This document shows, in pieces, positions 37,901-47,161 of a DNA stretch of 64,000 nt; positions within the stretch are counted from its first letter, which is position 1, and every line of letters starts with the position of its first letter. Below the pieces are notes generated by a model. The model saw only the letters and a list, made by a program, of their open reading frames with translations, made no database searches and was not told where the DNA came from. The stretch is from NCBI GenBank assembly GCA_030435675.1, contig CM059621.1:7192001-7256000 (forward strand), in the 5' to 3' direction. The position numbers and the translations under genes are program-made. The DNA comes from Steinernema hermaphroditum (lineage: Eukaryota > Nematoda > Chromadorea > Rhabditida > Steinernematidae).

Positions 37901-39630
37901 TGATGGAGTAAGTCGATTTGAATTGTCAGGAGGCCCTCTTTGATCTCTTTTTTTTACACTTTCTTGATCTTCGCCCCCATCCCTCTGCGCCAGATTTGAC
38001 CTCTACTCTTCAGGGAAAAGCCGTCGACCGGCCGACGCCTCTCGGACATGTTCTCGCGAATCCGGCGCCGCGACAATCACACCGATCACCCGCACCCTCC
38101 TGTCCAGGTGAGCCCCCTTCTCGGCCATAGGCTCAGCATCGAGCCACCGCTTCGGTCGTGGATCCGATGCGGGCGCTTCGGTAGAGCTCTCTCGTTTTTG
38201 GCGGTTTTCTCTTTTGAGTAGACTCTCTCTTTTCTCTTTCTTTTTCATCGATCCGTTCTTCCAGCATCCCGCTTTCCGCAACTCTTACAGACGCGGTGGC
38301 GGCGGAGGGTATTACGACGAGGTACGGTTCCCTTTTCCATCGCATTCCTACCGTCTCCCGGCTCGTTGTCACCCGACAAGCGCCTCGAAGCCGAGTTGCA
38401 CGTTAGACCGTAGCTGGTGTTGTGTTGTTTGTGACGCCCAAACCTTTCTCTTTTCTTTCGAGACGCTTCGCCTCGCATGGCCCACTCTGTTGCTTCTTGC
38501 TGTTCTTGCGAGATCCCTAGAGACGAAGTGTTGGCTCCCAGCAGGTTTACAGGGACCCCTTTTAGACCCAACAGCTTCTACCTTCGGAGAATCGATCGAG
38601 GTCGCCTTCGCCCGGCTATAGAAGCAACGAAGTGCGCTACCCGACGTTGATACAGAACCAGTACCCATCAGGTAGGAAAGGGGCTTTGGAAAAGTCGCTG
38701 TTGATCGCCCTGTTTCAGCGGATCGGTACCAAGCGGATCATCGTGGCCACGAGTACCCGATGTCACAGTTCGTGCCTCAGAACCGTCCGAACCCTGGCCA
38801 CACACAGCGTCCCGTCGGCCTCTATCCCAACTACGAGGGCTTCATCGAGCGGCGGCACCGCGAAGACGACATCTACGAGGAGGAGAGTCCGGACACCTAT
38901 CCGCCCCACCAACTTGTGCCCGGCTACCGTAGCAAGTACCAGCCGAGCCGCTCCGACGAAGACGAACTGCCGATGCGCCAGCGGCGTCTTCCGCAGATCG
39001 GTGCCATCGCGCCCGCCTCGACGAGTCGCTCGCCACACGATGACAGTTTCTACCCGAGTCCCGTGATCAGCCCGCGCTCCAACTATTCCTACTACACGCC
39101 TCGCGGCGGCCCGCCACCCTCGGCCACATCGGCCGCCTACTTCGCGCAGCAGCCTCCCTTCGACTCCGACGTTCCGTCGCCGAGTCCTCAGTCCGCCGCC
39201 GACCTTCAGCACATCTTCGGAGGACCTGCACATTCAGGTACTTCTCATCTCCTTTTTTGTCGAGACAGAAATATCTGGTTGCATAGACATTTCTATCTCG
39301 ATTTTATATTCAAAAGTATCCGAATTTGCAAACGAGACAGAAAAATCTGTCTATTTGGCATCTGCGATCAAGTCTTTCTATCCGCAACCTTCAGGTAACT
39401 CCCCATACGATCCACCGTACTCTACGAGAAGCGAACTCCGGCCTTCGCCGCTCTACCGCCGCGCTCCTCAGCAGCCTTATGGCGCGCAGACGGTAGTCTA
39501 CGCGACGGGCGCCGCCTCGGGAATGCCCCGGGTGGCGAGCGCCCGTGTCATCCACTCACAGCCGGGGAACGTTCCCCTCAGCGACTCCGACGACAACGAC
39601 GACGTCGATCCCGGCGTCGCCATCGTATGA
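30843..39630 (+). CDS. unc-2: CaV2-type voltage-gated calcium channel alpha-1 subunit (core, 26 exons)
   Basis: The gene forms the pore and voltage sensor of a presynaptic-type calcium channel in the plasma membrane. Exons: 30843-31022, 31066-31205, 31248-31544, 31590-31764, 31809-31912, 31959-32134, 32175-32384, 32775-32832, 32873-33223, 33267-33398, 33439-33632, 33676-33955, 34000-34189, 34231-34632, 35364-35681, 35725-36000, 36052-36576, 36620-37147, 37241-37318, 37462-37650, 37792-37907, 38014-38107, 38265-38321, 38575-38671, 38719-39237, 39395-39630. They total 5,922 nt (1,973 residues) and all phases agree. Four repeats each have an Arg/Lys-rich S4 and a pore Glu. The beta-binding motif [14 protein letters not shown] and the IQ-like [13 protein letters not shown] are of CaV2, not CaV1, type. 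The N-terminus before [12 protein letters not shown] lies upstream. The donor at 37650 and the extreme C-terminus are the least certain points. Confidence 0.96.
31959..32832 (+). other. unc-2: unc-2 I-II linker with beta-subunit binding site
   Basis: The first exon contains the alpha-interaction domain [14 protein letters not shown], the site gripped by the beta subunit. The next exon is very acidic (a run of Glu and Asp) followed by a basic Ser/Arg-rich tail. The linker ends with the basic [14 protein letters not shown] leading into repeat II. The intron at 32385-32774 is open and in frame (see separate entry). Confidence 0.9.
32385..32774 (+). other. 390-nt open, in-frame intron (possible retained coding intron)
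   Basis: The best donor in phase is GGTCCTCC after CGACTG, and the acceptor is CTTTAG before 32775. The intervening 390 nt are divisible by three, and the frame runs open through all of it into the next exon. Retention would insert 130 mostly basic, Ser/Arg-rich residues into the I-II linker. Most other introns of this gene are 40-50 bp, so this one is also unusually long for the core. Whether it is retained, partly spliced, or simply open by chance cannot be seen here. Confidence 0.45.
32873..33955 (+). other. unc-2: unc-2 homologous repeat II and short II-III linker
   Basis: S4 reads [16 protein letters not shown]. The pore Glu of LTGEDW lies at 33524-33526. S6 is [16 protein letters not shown]. 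The cytosolic II-III linker is only about 80 residues and strongly acidic ([13 protein letters not shown]). It is far shorter than in vertebrate CaV2, so a vertebrate-type synprint region is not evident. The linker ends with [12 protein letters not shown], which is well conserved in CaV2. Confidence 0.93.
34000..35681 (+). other. unc-2: unc-2 homologous repeat III
   Basis: S4 reads [20 protein letters not shown]. The pore Glu of TTGEGW lies at 35466-35468. S6 is [18 protein letters not shown]. The repeat is split by a 731-bp intron (34633-35363) that falls in the S5-pore extracellular loop. It is by far the largest intron of the core and houses an antisense gene. Confidence 0.95.
34698..35137 (-). 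CDS. nested antisense gene: small two-helix membrane protein
   Basis: This two-exon gene lies wholly inside the 731-bp unc-2 intron on the opposite strand: 35070-35137 and 34698-35025, with a 44-bp intron (GTAGGC...TTGCAG). From the ATG at 35137 it encodes 131 residues. There are two hydrophobic segments, about residues 5-21 ([14 protein letters not shown]) and 31-50 ([18 protein letters not shown]), then a soluble acidic and Arg/His-containing tail ending ERFLLLQE. Third positions are strongly GC-biased in this frame only. The stop codon overlaps AATAAA (TGAATAAA). The frame is also open upstream to an ATG at 35327, and the bias extends before 35137, so the true N-terminus may be longer. The family is not recognised. 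Confidence 0.72.
35725..36700 (+). other. unc-2: unc-2 homologous repeat IV
   Basis: S4 reads [16 protein letters not shown] and the pore Glu of CATGEAW lies at 36424-36426, completing an EEEE filter. The S6 segment [15 protein letters not shown] is split by a 43-bp intron between its Leu and Met codons. The III-IV linker includes [20 protein letters not shown]. Confidence 0.95.
36701..39630 (+). other. unc-2: unc-2 cytosolic C-terminus
   Basis: After repeat IV come an EF-hand-like segment ([20 protein letters not shown]), a pre-IQ region and the IQ-like helix [16 protein letters not shown], the expected calmodulin site. The rest is low-complexity: a Gly/Ala-rich exon, then Arg-, Pro-, Tyr- and Ser-rich sequence ([23 protein letters not shown]) that may bind SH3-type partners. 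The protein ends [16 protein letters not shown] before TGA at 39628-39630. The 3' exons from 37462 on are supported by consistent phases, not by family similarity. Confidence 0.8.
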
Positions 39631-39921
39631 CCTCTTCTTTCCTCGAACTTTGCTCACTCCCCACCCGGTGGTTACTTTCATCCCCAACTGCCGCCCGTCC
39701 TCAGGCGCGGATCTTCGACTGCCGCCGTAGTCATTCCTCCCTTCTTCCCGTTCCTTCTGTGATCTCTTTCGTTTAATTTATTGGTCTCCACGTTTCCATT
39801 ATTTGCTTGAGTCACAACGCTAGTGAATAGGCGACTGACTGTAAATTGTGCTGCATAAGAAGAAAAAAAAGAATTTTATAAACGACTCTCTAGGTGTTCA
39901 TGGGGTGGTGAAATCGAGCGT
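39631..39921. other. convergent intergenic region
   Basis: The channel gene and the minus-strand gene at 39922 end tail to tail about 290 bp apart. Both 3' UTRs must fit here. I see no perfect AATAAA on the plus strand; near 39870-39890 there are A-rich words on both strands. Confidence 0.5.
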
Positions 39922-42007
39922 TTACAGTTTAGAGCTGAATGTGAATCGAGTCTTCGTCGATGGAGGAGTTGGTGGGGAAGGGAGACGAACACTCTTCCAA
40001 GAGGGCGTTTTGTGCATCTCGATGAGTTCACTCACTCGCTCTTCGGAAATACCTAGGAGCCTTGCGAAATGCGGGTTCTCTCCGAGGAATTCGTCGATCC
40101 GTTCATCTAAAGACGCCCACTTTCCATAAGGGATTAATCGGGGCTGTGGACTGTCCGTAATTTCCAACGGTTCGTCGGTCGAACTGACCGATGGAGAATC
40201 TTCTTCAGTAAGCGCGGGGCTGACTGCCTCCGACACTTCTTTTTCCGTCTTTCTCTTACTGTCGTCTTCTGCTTTCTGTTCCTTCACTTGACTTTCGTAG
40301 TGTTTGTAGAGTATCCTAGCCAGCTCCCCGTAACTTTCGTCGCTTCTCAGTGGAAACAGCACATCTACTAAGCGATGTTTCACGATATCTTCGACAGTCG
40401 GGCGAAAGTTTTCCAAATCTCTGAGTGCTCTCCTTATTATTTTTGACCTTTTCGAAACAGACAGATCACGAGCGATGGAACTGAGATAATGGCTGCTGAT
40501 GACCATCGTGGATTTATCATCATCCTGCAACGCGTAGCTTACATAAATAGAAATATTTAGGAACACTAAGCGATGCGCAATATCAGTTAAGGTAAACCCG
40601 GCATTTCATCTACAGCATCACTCAAAGCGCTGCTGTTGTTGGCGCTGGTGTACAGCGAACCGGCGATATTTGAATTGGCCTTCAGTAGAGGGCGGCGTCC
40701 TGAGAGCACCCGACGGGTGAGTGATACGAAGAGTGCGTCGTACTACGGGCGTTGCTCGTTCCGATGCAGCAGCTCTGAAGTTCAGTGCATTAATATTCGT
40801 TATTTTCACGCATTTTACGTACGGAACGGGCGGGTCGGGTTTGCGAGGAGTGTTCAAAACGTTTTCTTTAGTCAGTGGTGTACCAGTAGGTTTCTGGATT
40901 ATAAGCGGAGCTCCACGCCGACGTCGATGTTCCTGAGCATTCCTGCAACATAGTTGGATAACTGTCATGTTTATGGGGCGAATTCCTACACAGGTGATGC
41001 TGAAAAATGCGGACGGCATTCCTTGAAAGGGAGAGGACTTCTCCCAGTATCTGGAACCAACGGACTGAAAAAGTGCCATTAGTCAGGCGTCATTACGTTC
41101 TCACATACTAAGCACTTGCAGCGGTCTTGAAAGATGCGAATCTTCCAGGTTTGGTTGCATTGTTCGCCGGCAAAACGGGAGTATCGGGATTCACGATTGA
41201 CAGCATATTCCTAGCGCGTTTTTGATGAACCATTTTTCTGAAAAGAATCTGTTGAGGCAAAATAACGCAAACGATCTTACGCTCGCTCTTCATCAGTCCG
41301 ATCATTTGCCGGAGAACCGGATTTAAGAGGAAGTGACTTCAGAAGCGGATAACCAGCCATCTCAATCAAATGATTCTTTTCGTTGCGTTTAGTAGCGTTC
41401 TCCGTGATCGTTATAGCAGAGGTTTGCGACAGATTTACAGGAGCTCCATCCTTTCTTTTCTTCTTCTTTCTGGTCAAGTATCATAAACAATATCAATAGA
41501 GTATACAATAAAAGTAACAAGTATCACACATATGAAAACTTTAAAGAAAGCCTCATTATAGTTTTGTTGGTATACGTAAGCACCCTCTAAGACTTACTTC
41601 CTAGGCTTTCGATCTCGGCCGTTCATGTCAGAAGCCTCCTGGGACGCTTGATTGGGACTCGGTGGCACCGGTCCCCGTTCCGCAAGTTTCACATGCGTTC
41701 TGGGTGTATCCACAAGTTTTCCAATCGGCCGTGGATGCGGTGGTGTTCGGCCGTACGAAGCAGAACTCTTACGCTCGAATCTCGGTGGAGTCGTCCACTT
41801 GTTTGCTTCTGAAATTATGAGTGAAATGCTTCGGAGAAATATGCAAAAACGCTTACCGAGAAAGTGAAAGTCCGGAGCGAATCTCTGAACGAAATCGGCG
41901 AACTGCGAGTTAGCGATTTCGACGATGTACGTCATGTTTCGAAGGTCTTCTTCGTCGGCGTACGGATTGTTCTGCATGCCAGGAAACCGAATCCGGTGCG
42001 AATCCAT
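39922..42007 (-). CDS. uncharacterised basic, probably nuclear protein (7 exons)
   Basis: Exons, 5' to 3': 42007-41857, 41808-41598, 41469-41281, 41237-41109, 41064-40990, 40942-40654 and 40524-39922. They give 548 residues from the ATG at 42007, and every junction is phase-consistent. The frame continues upstream to an acceptor at 42091, so another 5' exon is possible. Features are a Lys-rich run (RKPRKKKKKRKDG) that looks like a nuclear signal, Pro-rich stretches, an acidic Ser-rich region, and a C-terminal half with helical segments (SKRSKIIRRALRDLEN, DERIDEFLGENPHFARLL). I recognise no family. The hAT element is inserted about 220 bp upstream of the start, between this gene and the SLC6 gene. 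Confidence 0.75.
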
Positions 42008-42229
42008 TCCGACCAACCGAATGACACTGACGGCGAGTAGTGAAATGAGCCCACGAGAAGTGAGGCATTGCTGGACCGCATTGTAGACGTCTGTGGAAGG
42101 TAATTTCCTCACGTATGTGCTCTTACATTAACTTGGCACTGGTCTAATTAGTGATTTCCTTTCAACAAAGGCGAAATATTTCAACACTAGCGTTTGTCGA
42201 AGCTGCGCGCCAAGTTACTCAGCTGGGAC

Positions 42230-42475
42230 TAGGGTTGTCGAATCGAATCGAATCGAATAATTCGAGTTTTTACGAATATCGAATATTCGATTCGATTCGA
42301 TTCGATATTCGAGAACCTTCGAATATCGAATATTCGATTCGATTCGATATTCGAGGATCTTCGAATATCGAATATTCGATTCGATTCGATATATTCGATT
42401 CGATATTCGAGGATCTTCGAATATCGAATATTCGATTCGATTCGATTCGATATTCGAAGATTTCCGAATATCGAA
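42230..42475 (+). repeat. left subterminal TTCGAA array
   Basis: There are about four to five copies of a unit of about 42 bp built from TTCGAATATCGAATATTCGA, runs of GATTC and a variable joint (GAGAACC or GAGGATC). The unit is nearly self-complementary, so single strands could form long hairpins within one array and with the right array. Confidence 0.9.
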
Positions 42476-42488
42476 TAAAAAAGTGGCA

Positions 42489-42561
42489 GGCATCACGAGG
42501 GATTGAACCCCCGACCCCCAGCATGGCAGGCAGCCGCGCTGCCAATGAGCCAACCGATAGC
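42489..42561 (-). pseudogene. tRNA-Gly(GCC)-like sequence
   Basis: On the minus strand these 73 nt show a B box, GGTTCAATCCC, that fits the consensus exactly. There is an A-box-like TGGCTCATTGGC and, at the right spacing, an anticodon loop CTGCCAT with anticodon GCC. The acceptor ends pair only partly (GCTATCG with TGATGCC), and the anticodon and T stems contain mismatches. It is probably a decayed tRNA gene or tRNA-derived repeat carried by the hAT element. Its internal promoter boxes could still bind TFIIIC. Confidence 0.5.
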
Positions 42562-43674
42562 AGTTTTAGCGTGTGTCACGTGTTGTATTACTAGCTGCTA
42601 GTATTTTCGTAGCAGTCCGTCCTTCTTTTTTGCCTGATTCACTATAATTCTGTAGATTTCTGGTCGTCCGCAAACGTATTGCGAAGGTTTTGCTCGCTCT
42701 GGCAACACTCAATCGCGAAGAAAACAGTGCTCGGAGAGCCATCGATGTCTCTATTGTCTTACATTTGCTTAGCAGGAATGCGTTGCTACTGAAGATGAGC
42801 TAAAGTTCAGCAAAAAAACGTCTGCGCGCTGTGTAGGTCGCTAGATGTGTAGTCATTGACGACCGTCACTGTCGCCATTGCCCCGATAGCCCTAGAGCCT
42901 AGGCCGCTTGCTAGACCTAGGCCGCCCTATTGCGCGGAGATGATTCAGAGAATGATATAGTACGACAGTGAGATAGATTGAAAAAGTTCTTGTAAGGGCT
43001 GAAAACAGGAATCTCTGAGCTCAAAGTGAAGAGCCGTTGTGGACATTAACTTGAAAAGATGCGGTCTAGGGTAGTCAGACTTTTGGGGAAACCAAAACTA
43101 TTTTTTTCCACATTTGGCCCCTATTTCTGTTATGCAGAAGTGCTGTTTGGGCTTACTAGCTGCGATCGATAGCTATGTACCTGCATATCTCCACTGTCTG
43201 TTGGAGTACTTAACGTACCGTAAACGTTGGAGTTAACATAGTGCTCAGGAAAGGCCATCTTTTTGATTATTTAATGTTTTCCATGTGTCCCATTTTCAAT
43301 GTTCCAACCCAATAGAAAACATAGTGTCATTTCCCGCTGTCTCTTAGGTACCACGCTACAGTTGCTCACTAGGTGGAGATACTAGGTGAAACCAATCGAT
43401 GCAGTCCTTATTGCAAAAGACACGTAGAATGCTGGCTTAGAATACACCAGCTAATAAGAAAGGGAGAAAGAGCAGAAGGACGGTTGTGGCGACAAAACAT
43501 AGAATGGTAAAAGGGAAGTACACTCTTGCCGTTCTCTTCTGCGCACACTCTGTGCAGAACCACTCTTCTATGCTCACTTTGATTTGCCATGAGTTGGAGA
43601 ACCTCTGTCTACAGCGGTACTTAAAAAGGCCAGAAATAGGACTCTGAAAAAATTCAGAAAAAAATAAAAAAAAA

Positions 43675-43887
43675 ATTCGATTCGATTCGATTCGAACCTT
43701 CGAATATCGAATATTCGATTCGATTCGAAATTCGAAGATCTTCGAATATCGAATATTCGATTCGATTCGAAATTCGAAGATCTTCGAATATCGAATATTC
43801 GATTCGATTCGATATTCGAGAACCTTCGAATATCGAATATTCGATTCGATTCGATATTCGAGGATTTTCGAATATTCGACAACCCTA
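43675..43887 (-). repeat. right subterminal TTCGAA array
   Basis: This is the mirror-image counterpart of the left array: about four units of the same TTCGAA-rich repeat ending in the inverted terminal sequence. Joint words between units (GAAGATC, GAGAACC, GAGGATT) differ slightly from copy to copy, as in the left array. Confidence 0.9.
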
Positions 43888-44131
43888 GCTGGGACTTCAC
43901 GCAAGCTGGCTGTAAAGGTCCGCATGAAAATGCAACTCCGTTCAAGACCAACATAAACTCACAGAGCAACATTCCCTGAGGAGTCGAGATTAATTGGCTG
44001 GAGTCTCTGTGGGTTGCACATTTGTCTATAGACACGCAGACATGCAATTCCAGGGCAAAGTCTGCGTTCACCAGTGCACCTCTGCACTTTGATTTGCGAA
44101 TTGACAGCGACCGGTTGATAACTTCAGTCAA

Positions 44132-46639
44132 ATGGATTCGGCGACGGATCTGCGCAAACGACAAGTGAGTGAGCTAGATTCCATAGGCTTCCTCGATTTT
44201 TTTTCGTGTTTTTTTTTGTGTTGATTTCTTGTATATTTGTGAGCTCTTCTTCAATAACCATTTTTCAGGTAAGTAGTGAGACAGAGGTCACCACAAACGA
44301 GGATGCCAATCTCCTTCGCCCGGTGGCCAAGAACCAGGATGCATACGACTCACCCGAGCCCAGTGGCACAGAGGAGACTTGCAACTCATCGGATGAACTC
44401 CTCGAGCAGCAGCGTTCGTACGAACTTCGCGTTCAAAAGGAGCGATGGCCGAACACCTTCGAAGGATTGGCTGCGCTCAGCAGCTACGTCATCGGCATCG
44501 GCAACATCTGGTTCTTCCCGTTTTTGTGCGCACGATATGGTGGAGCGGCGTTCTTCATTCCCTACATTTCTGCGTACTTAATCGTCGGAATACCGATGAT
44601 GTACATCGAGATGGCTCTGGGGCAGTACACTTCGATGAATCCGTACATGCTCTTTGATCGCCTATGCAACGGGCTTTCCGGCATCGCTCCCGCTATGTTC
44701 ATTGTGGTGCTGTACCGATCGTTTTTCTTTAGTGGAATACTGTCCCACGCTCTTTATGTTTCGGTCGTTGCTTTGACGGGTACATCATCCTTTCTTTGCA
44801 TGAGGGTGATAAATGTATATCAATTCAGGATCAGTTTTATCCCATCCATGGAGTTCATGCAAAGCTGGCTCAACTGAATGCTTCGATTTGTCCATATCCC
44901 ACAACTGTCAGAACGAGATTTTCGCCAAGACAGGAACGAACAACTTCAGCGAAGCTATAATTGCAATCGACAGTACGAATCTAACCAGTGCCTGTCAGGA
45001 TTTTGCTGCCAAGATGTACACCGGCGACCAGCGAATTCCTGCTTTCGCTGAATATACGATAAAGAACATCTTCAAGGTGTGCATGTACGGTCTTGATTTC
45101 TACTCATTCATTTGATTTTCTAGCTCGCTCACACTATCAAAGACCTGGAGTCCCCATATATTGGCGGATTTGTAACTCTGCTGTTTCTGTGGATTATCAC
45201 GGCAGTCCTATCTACTACTGGTCTTAGAATACTAGGAAAAGCTTCCTACGTCTTCTCTATAGCACCTTTAATTAGCGTGCTTTTCATGTTCATCAAAAGT
45301 CGGTAGATCTGTCTGTGATGCTTCCGTTACATATCAGCCTGTATTTAGGTTTCACCTACCACGATTCTCTAGTTGGCATGGGTCATTTTCTAAAGCCGGA
45401 ATTCGGTAAAATACTGGACTTCGGAGCCTGGTCAGATGCTGTAATTTTGGTGCTTTTCTCATTAAGCATCGGCGATGGCGGCTTGATCAAGATTGCTATG
45501 CACAACAAATTCAACAATAACGTCATGAGAGATGTCTTCTTAGTGGCATCGTTGGATTTCGTGGTCAGCTTACTCGCCGGAGTTGCATTCTTTGGTGTTG
45601 TCGGGGAATTGGGACGTGAGTTCAAATATGGGAGTTTATCGGATCACGTATGTACATTTAGGTCTCATTTACCCAGAAGATCCTCGCGCAGAAGCTTTCA
45701 AACAGCTCATTACGACTCAGGGACACAGCTTAGCATTCATCGCTTTTCCTGAGCTCGTCTTCAAGGAGACACTTGGATGGCTCCAGATGACAATATTCTA
45801 CTTCACTGTATTTCTCCTTGGCCTGCAGAGCATGGTAATTTGGAGCTGTTCAATAGAATCGTTATCTATGTTCTTTAGGTGACTTCTATGGATGTTCTGG
45901 TTACCAGCATGATCGACAGTGTAGGAGTGCATCGCTACAGTTCTGGTCATTTCTTCATTGTACTGGTGCTTTTCATCTTGGGGTTCGTCTGCTCAGTTTT
46001 CTTCGTGATGCCGTCCGGAATTTATTTGATCAAGATGTTTGAAATCTTTACAAATTTTTCTTTGCTTTTCATTTGCACGATTGAAGTCATCGCGGTTATC
46101 TATATCTACGGATTTAGACGATTTGCCAGGTAATATTTCCATCCTATACCACTCATAAATGGTGTTTTAGTAACATTCAAACGATGATGGGCGGAGGAAA
46201 GCGACGACTCTATCCGTTCTGGTGGATAAATTGGCTCTTTCTCACTCCCTTGTATCTTTTGGTAACTCAAAGACGTTCTATGCGCAGCAGTTCTCATGCA
46301 ATTTCCAGATCGCGTTGATATTCAAATTGACCTCTATGCTGAGTCTAACGCTTGGTACAAGACTGGTCATGGCTGGTTACATATTTCACCCATATTTGGA
46401 GTTGTCTGGATTGGTTATTACTGGAACTATCGTCATGTACATATATATACGTAGTCATAAAGAGTTAAATTTGAGCATTTAGGTGGATCCCTATAGTGTT
46501 TGCAAAGAAGCTCTGGAAGGCAAAGAAGAGCAAGCAACCGTTTTGGACGATTTTGACGTGCGATTCCTATTGGGGACCAGCCGAAACCGATAATCGCAAG
46601 GCGTCAAGAGCCCGAGAACTTGCTCACAGGGTTTTGTAG
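44132..46639 (+). CDS. SLC6-family sodium:neurotransmitter symporter-like protein
   Basis: Exons are 44132-44164, 44269-44779, 44829-45076, 45124-45298, 45349-45615, 45662-45834, 45879-46129, 46171-46261, 46309-46436 and 46483-46639. They give 677 residues with consistent phases. The family couples sodium to uptake of amino acids or transmitters through twelve helices. Family marks are the TM1 motif SYVIGIGNIWFFPF, the TM2-type MYIEMALGQYTS, the Cys-containing large extracellular loop and SLSIGDGGLIK followed by KFNNN. The nearly invariant Arg of the TM1 motif (WRFP in the family) is Phe here (WFFP), so substrate or transport mode may be altered. The first exon encodes only MDSATDLRKRQ. It belongs to the nematode snf group, but which member cannot be said. 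The C-terminus ends LAHRVL. Confidence 0.92.
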
Positions 46640-47161
46640 TTATATAATCAGTGTATTGTACTTTGTGTAATATATTATTGTGTAGGTTTAGACGCGTACT
46701 GTTTGCGAATTGTCAGGGCACTTCGACCCATTTGTATGCTACCGTCGAAGTTCCACAGAAAGTTCCCATCATGCGTTTCAGAGCTCGGGTTGGAGTTCAT
46801 TCGGGCGACCCTGTCAGAGCTCCTCCACAGGTCCCACCGACACCTGTCCGGGCACTCATCCATAATCCTGCAGAGAGTTCTACCAATCCATTGCTGGTAT
46901 GGCCAGCAGAAATTCCCCCAGACTCTCTGGTAGGCTTATAAATTCAGAGGCTTCCCTGGCGTTCGCTCGCTTTTCGCACCGTCCCTACAAAAAGTGACGT
47001 AGCAGTGCGCGACGTTACAGTTTCACTGATCAACAATGACGTGTGGTCGGACTGCGCACAAACGGACATAAATCAAAAAACGCGCCCCGCTGGAATCGCT
47101 CTGACACTGGCTAAAATCAATAGAATCTGTGTGAGTATACCAACATAACAATATTAACAAC
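46640..47161 (+). other. spacer with unexplained open frames
   Basis: The 520 bp between the convergent SLC6 and FPGS genes contain an open frame at about 46769-46941 (MRFRARVGVHSGDP..., Pro-rich) and another at about 46948-47126. They do not join through any usable intron, since the gap is only 18 bp, and match nothing I know. Both 3' UTRs must also fit here. I would not call a gene without transcripts. Confidence 0.3.

Larger units (their letters stand above)
42230..43887. mobile_element. 1,658-bp non-autonomous hAT-like element with TTCGAA-array ends
   Basis: The element starts TAGGGTTGTCGAAT and ends ATTCGACAACCCTA. The identical 8-bp GCTGGGAC flanks it at 42222-42229 and 43888-43895. 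Terminal form and an 8-bp duplication are the hAT signature. Both ends are arrays of a roughly 42-bp unit rich in TTCGAA and ATTCGA, in mirror orientation. Such subterminal repeats are known transposase-binding features in hAT elements. The interior of about 1.1 kb has no transposase frame. It includes a tRNA-like sequence and a segment shared with 4290-4450. The perfect duplication suggests a recent insertion. Confidence 0.88.

Noticed and set aside
35200..39350. Words such as GACAGAAATATCT shared between two unc-2 introns (near 35235 and 39265)
   Set aside because: The shared words are short and embedded in simple GACA/TAGACA sequence. I cannot separate a small repeat family from low complexity.
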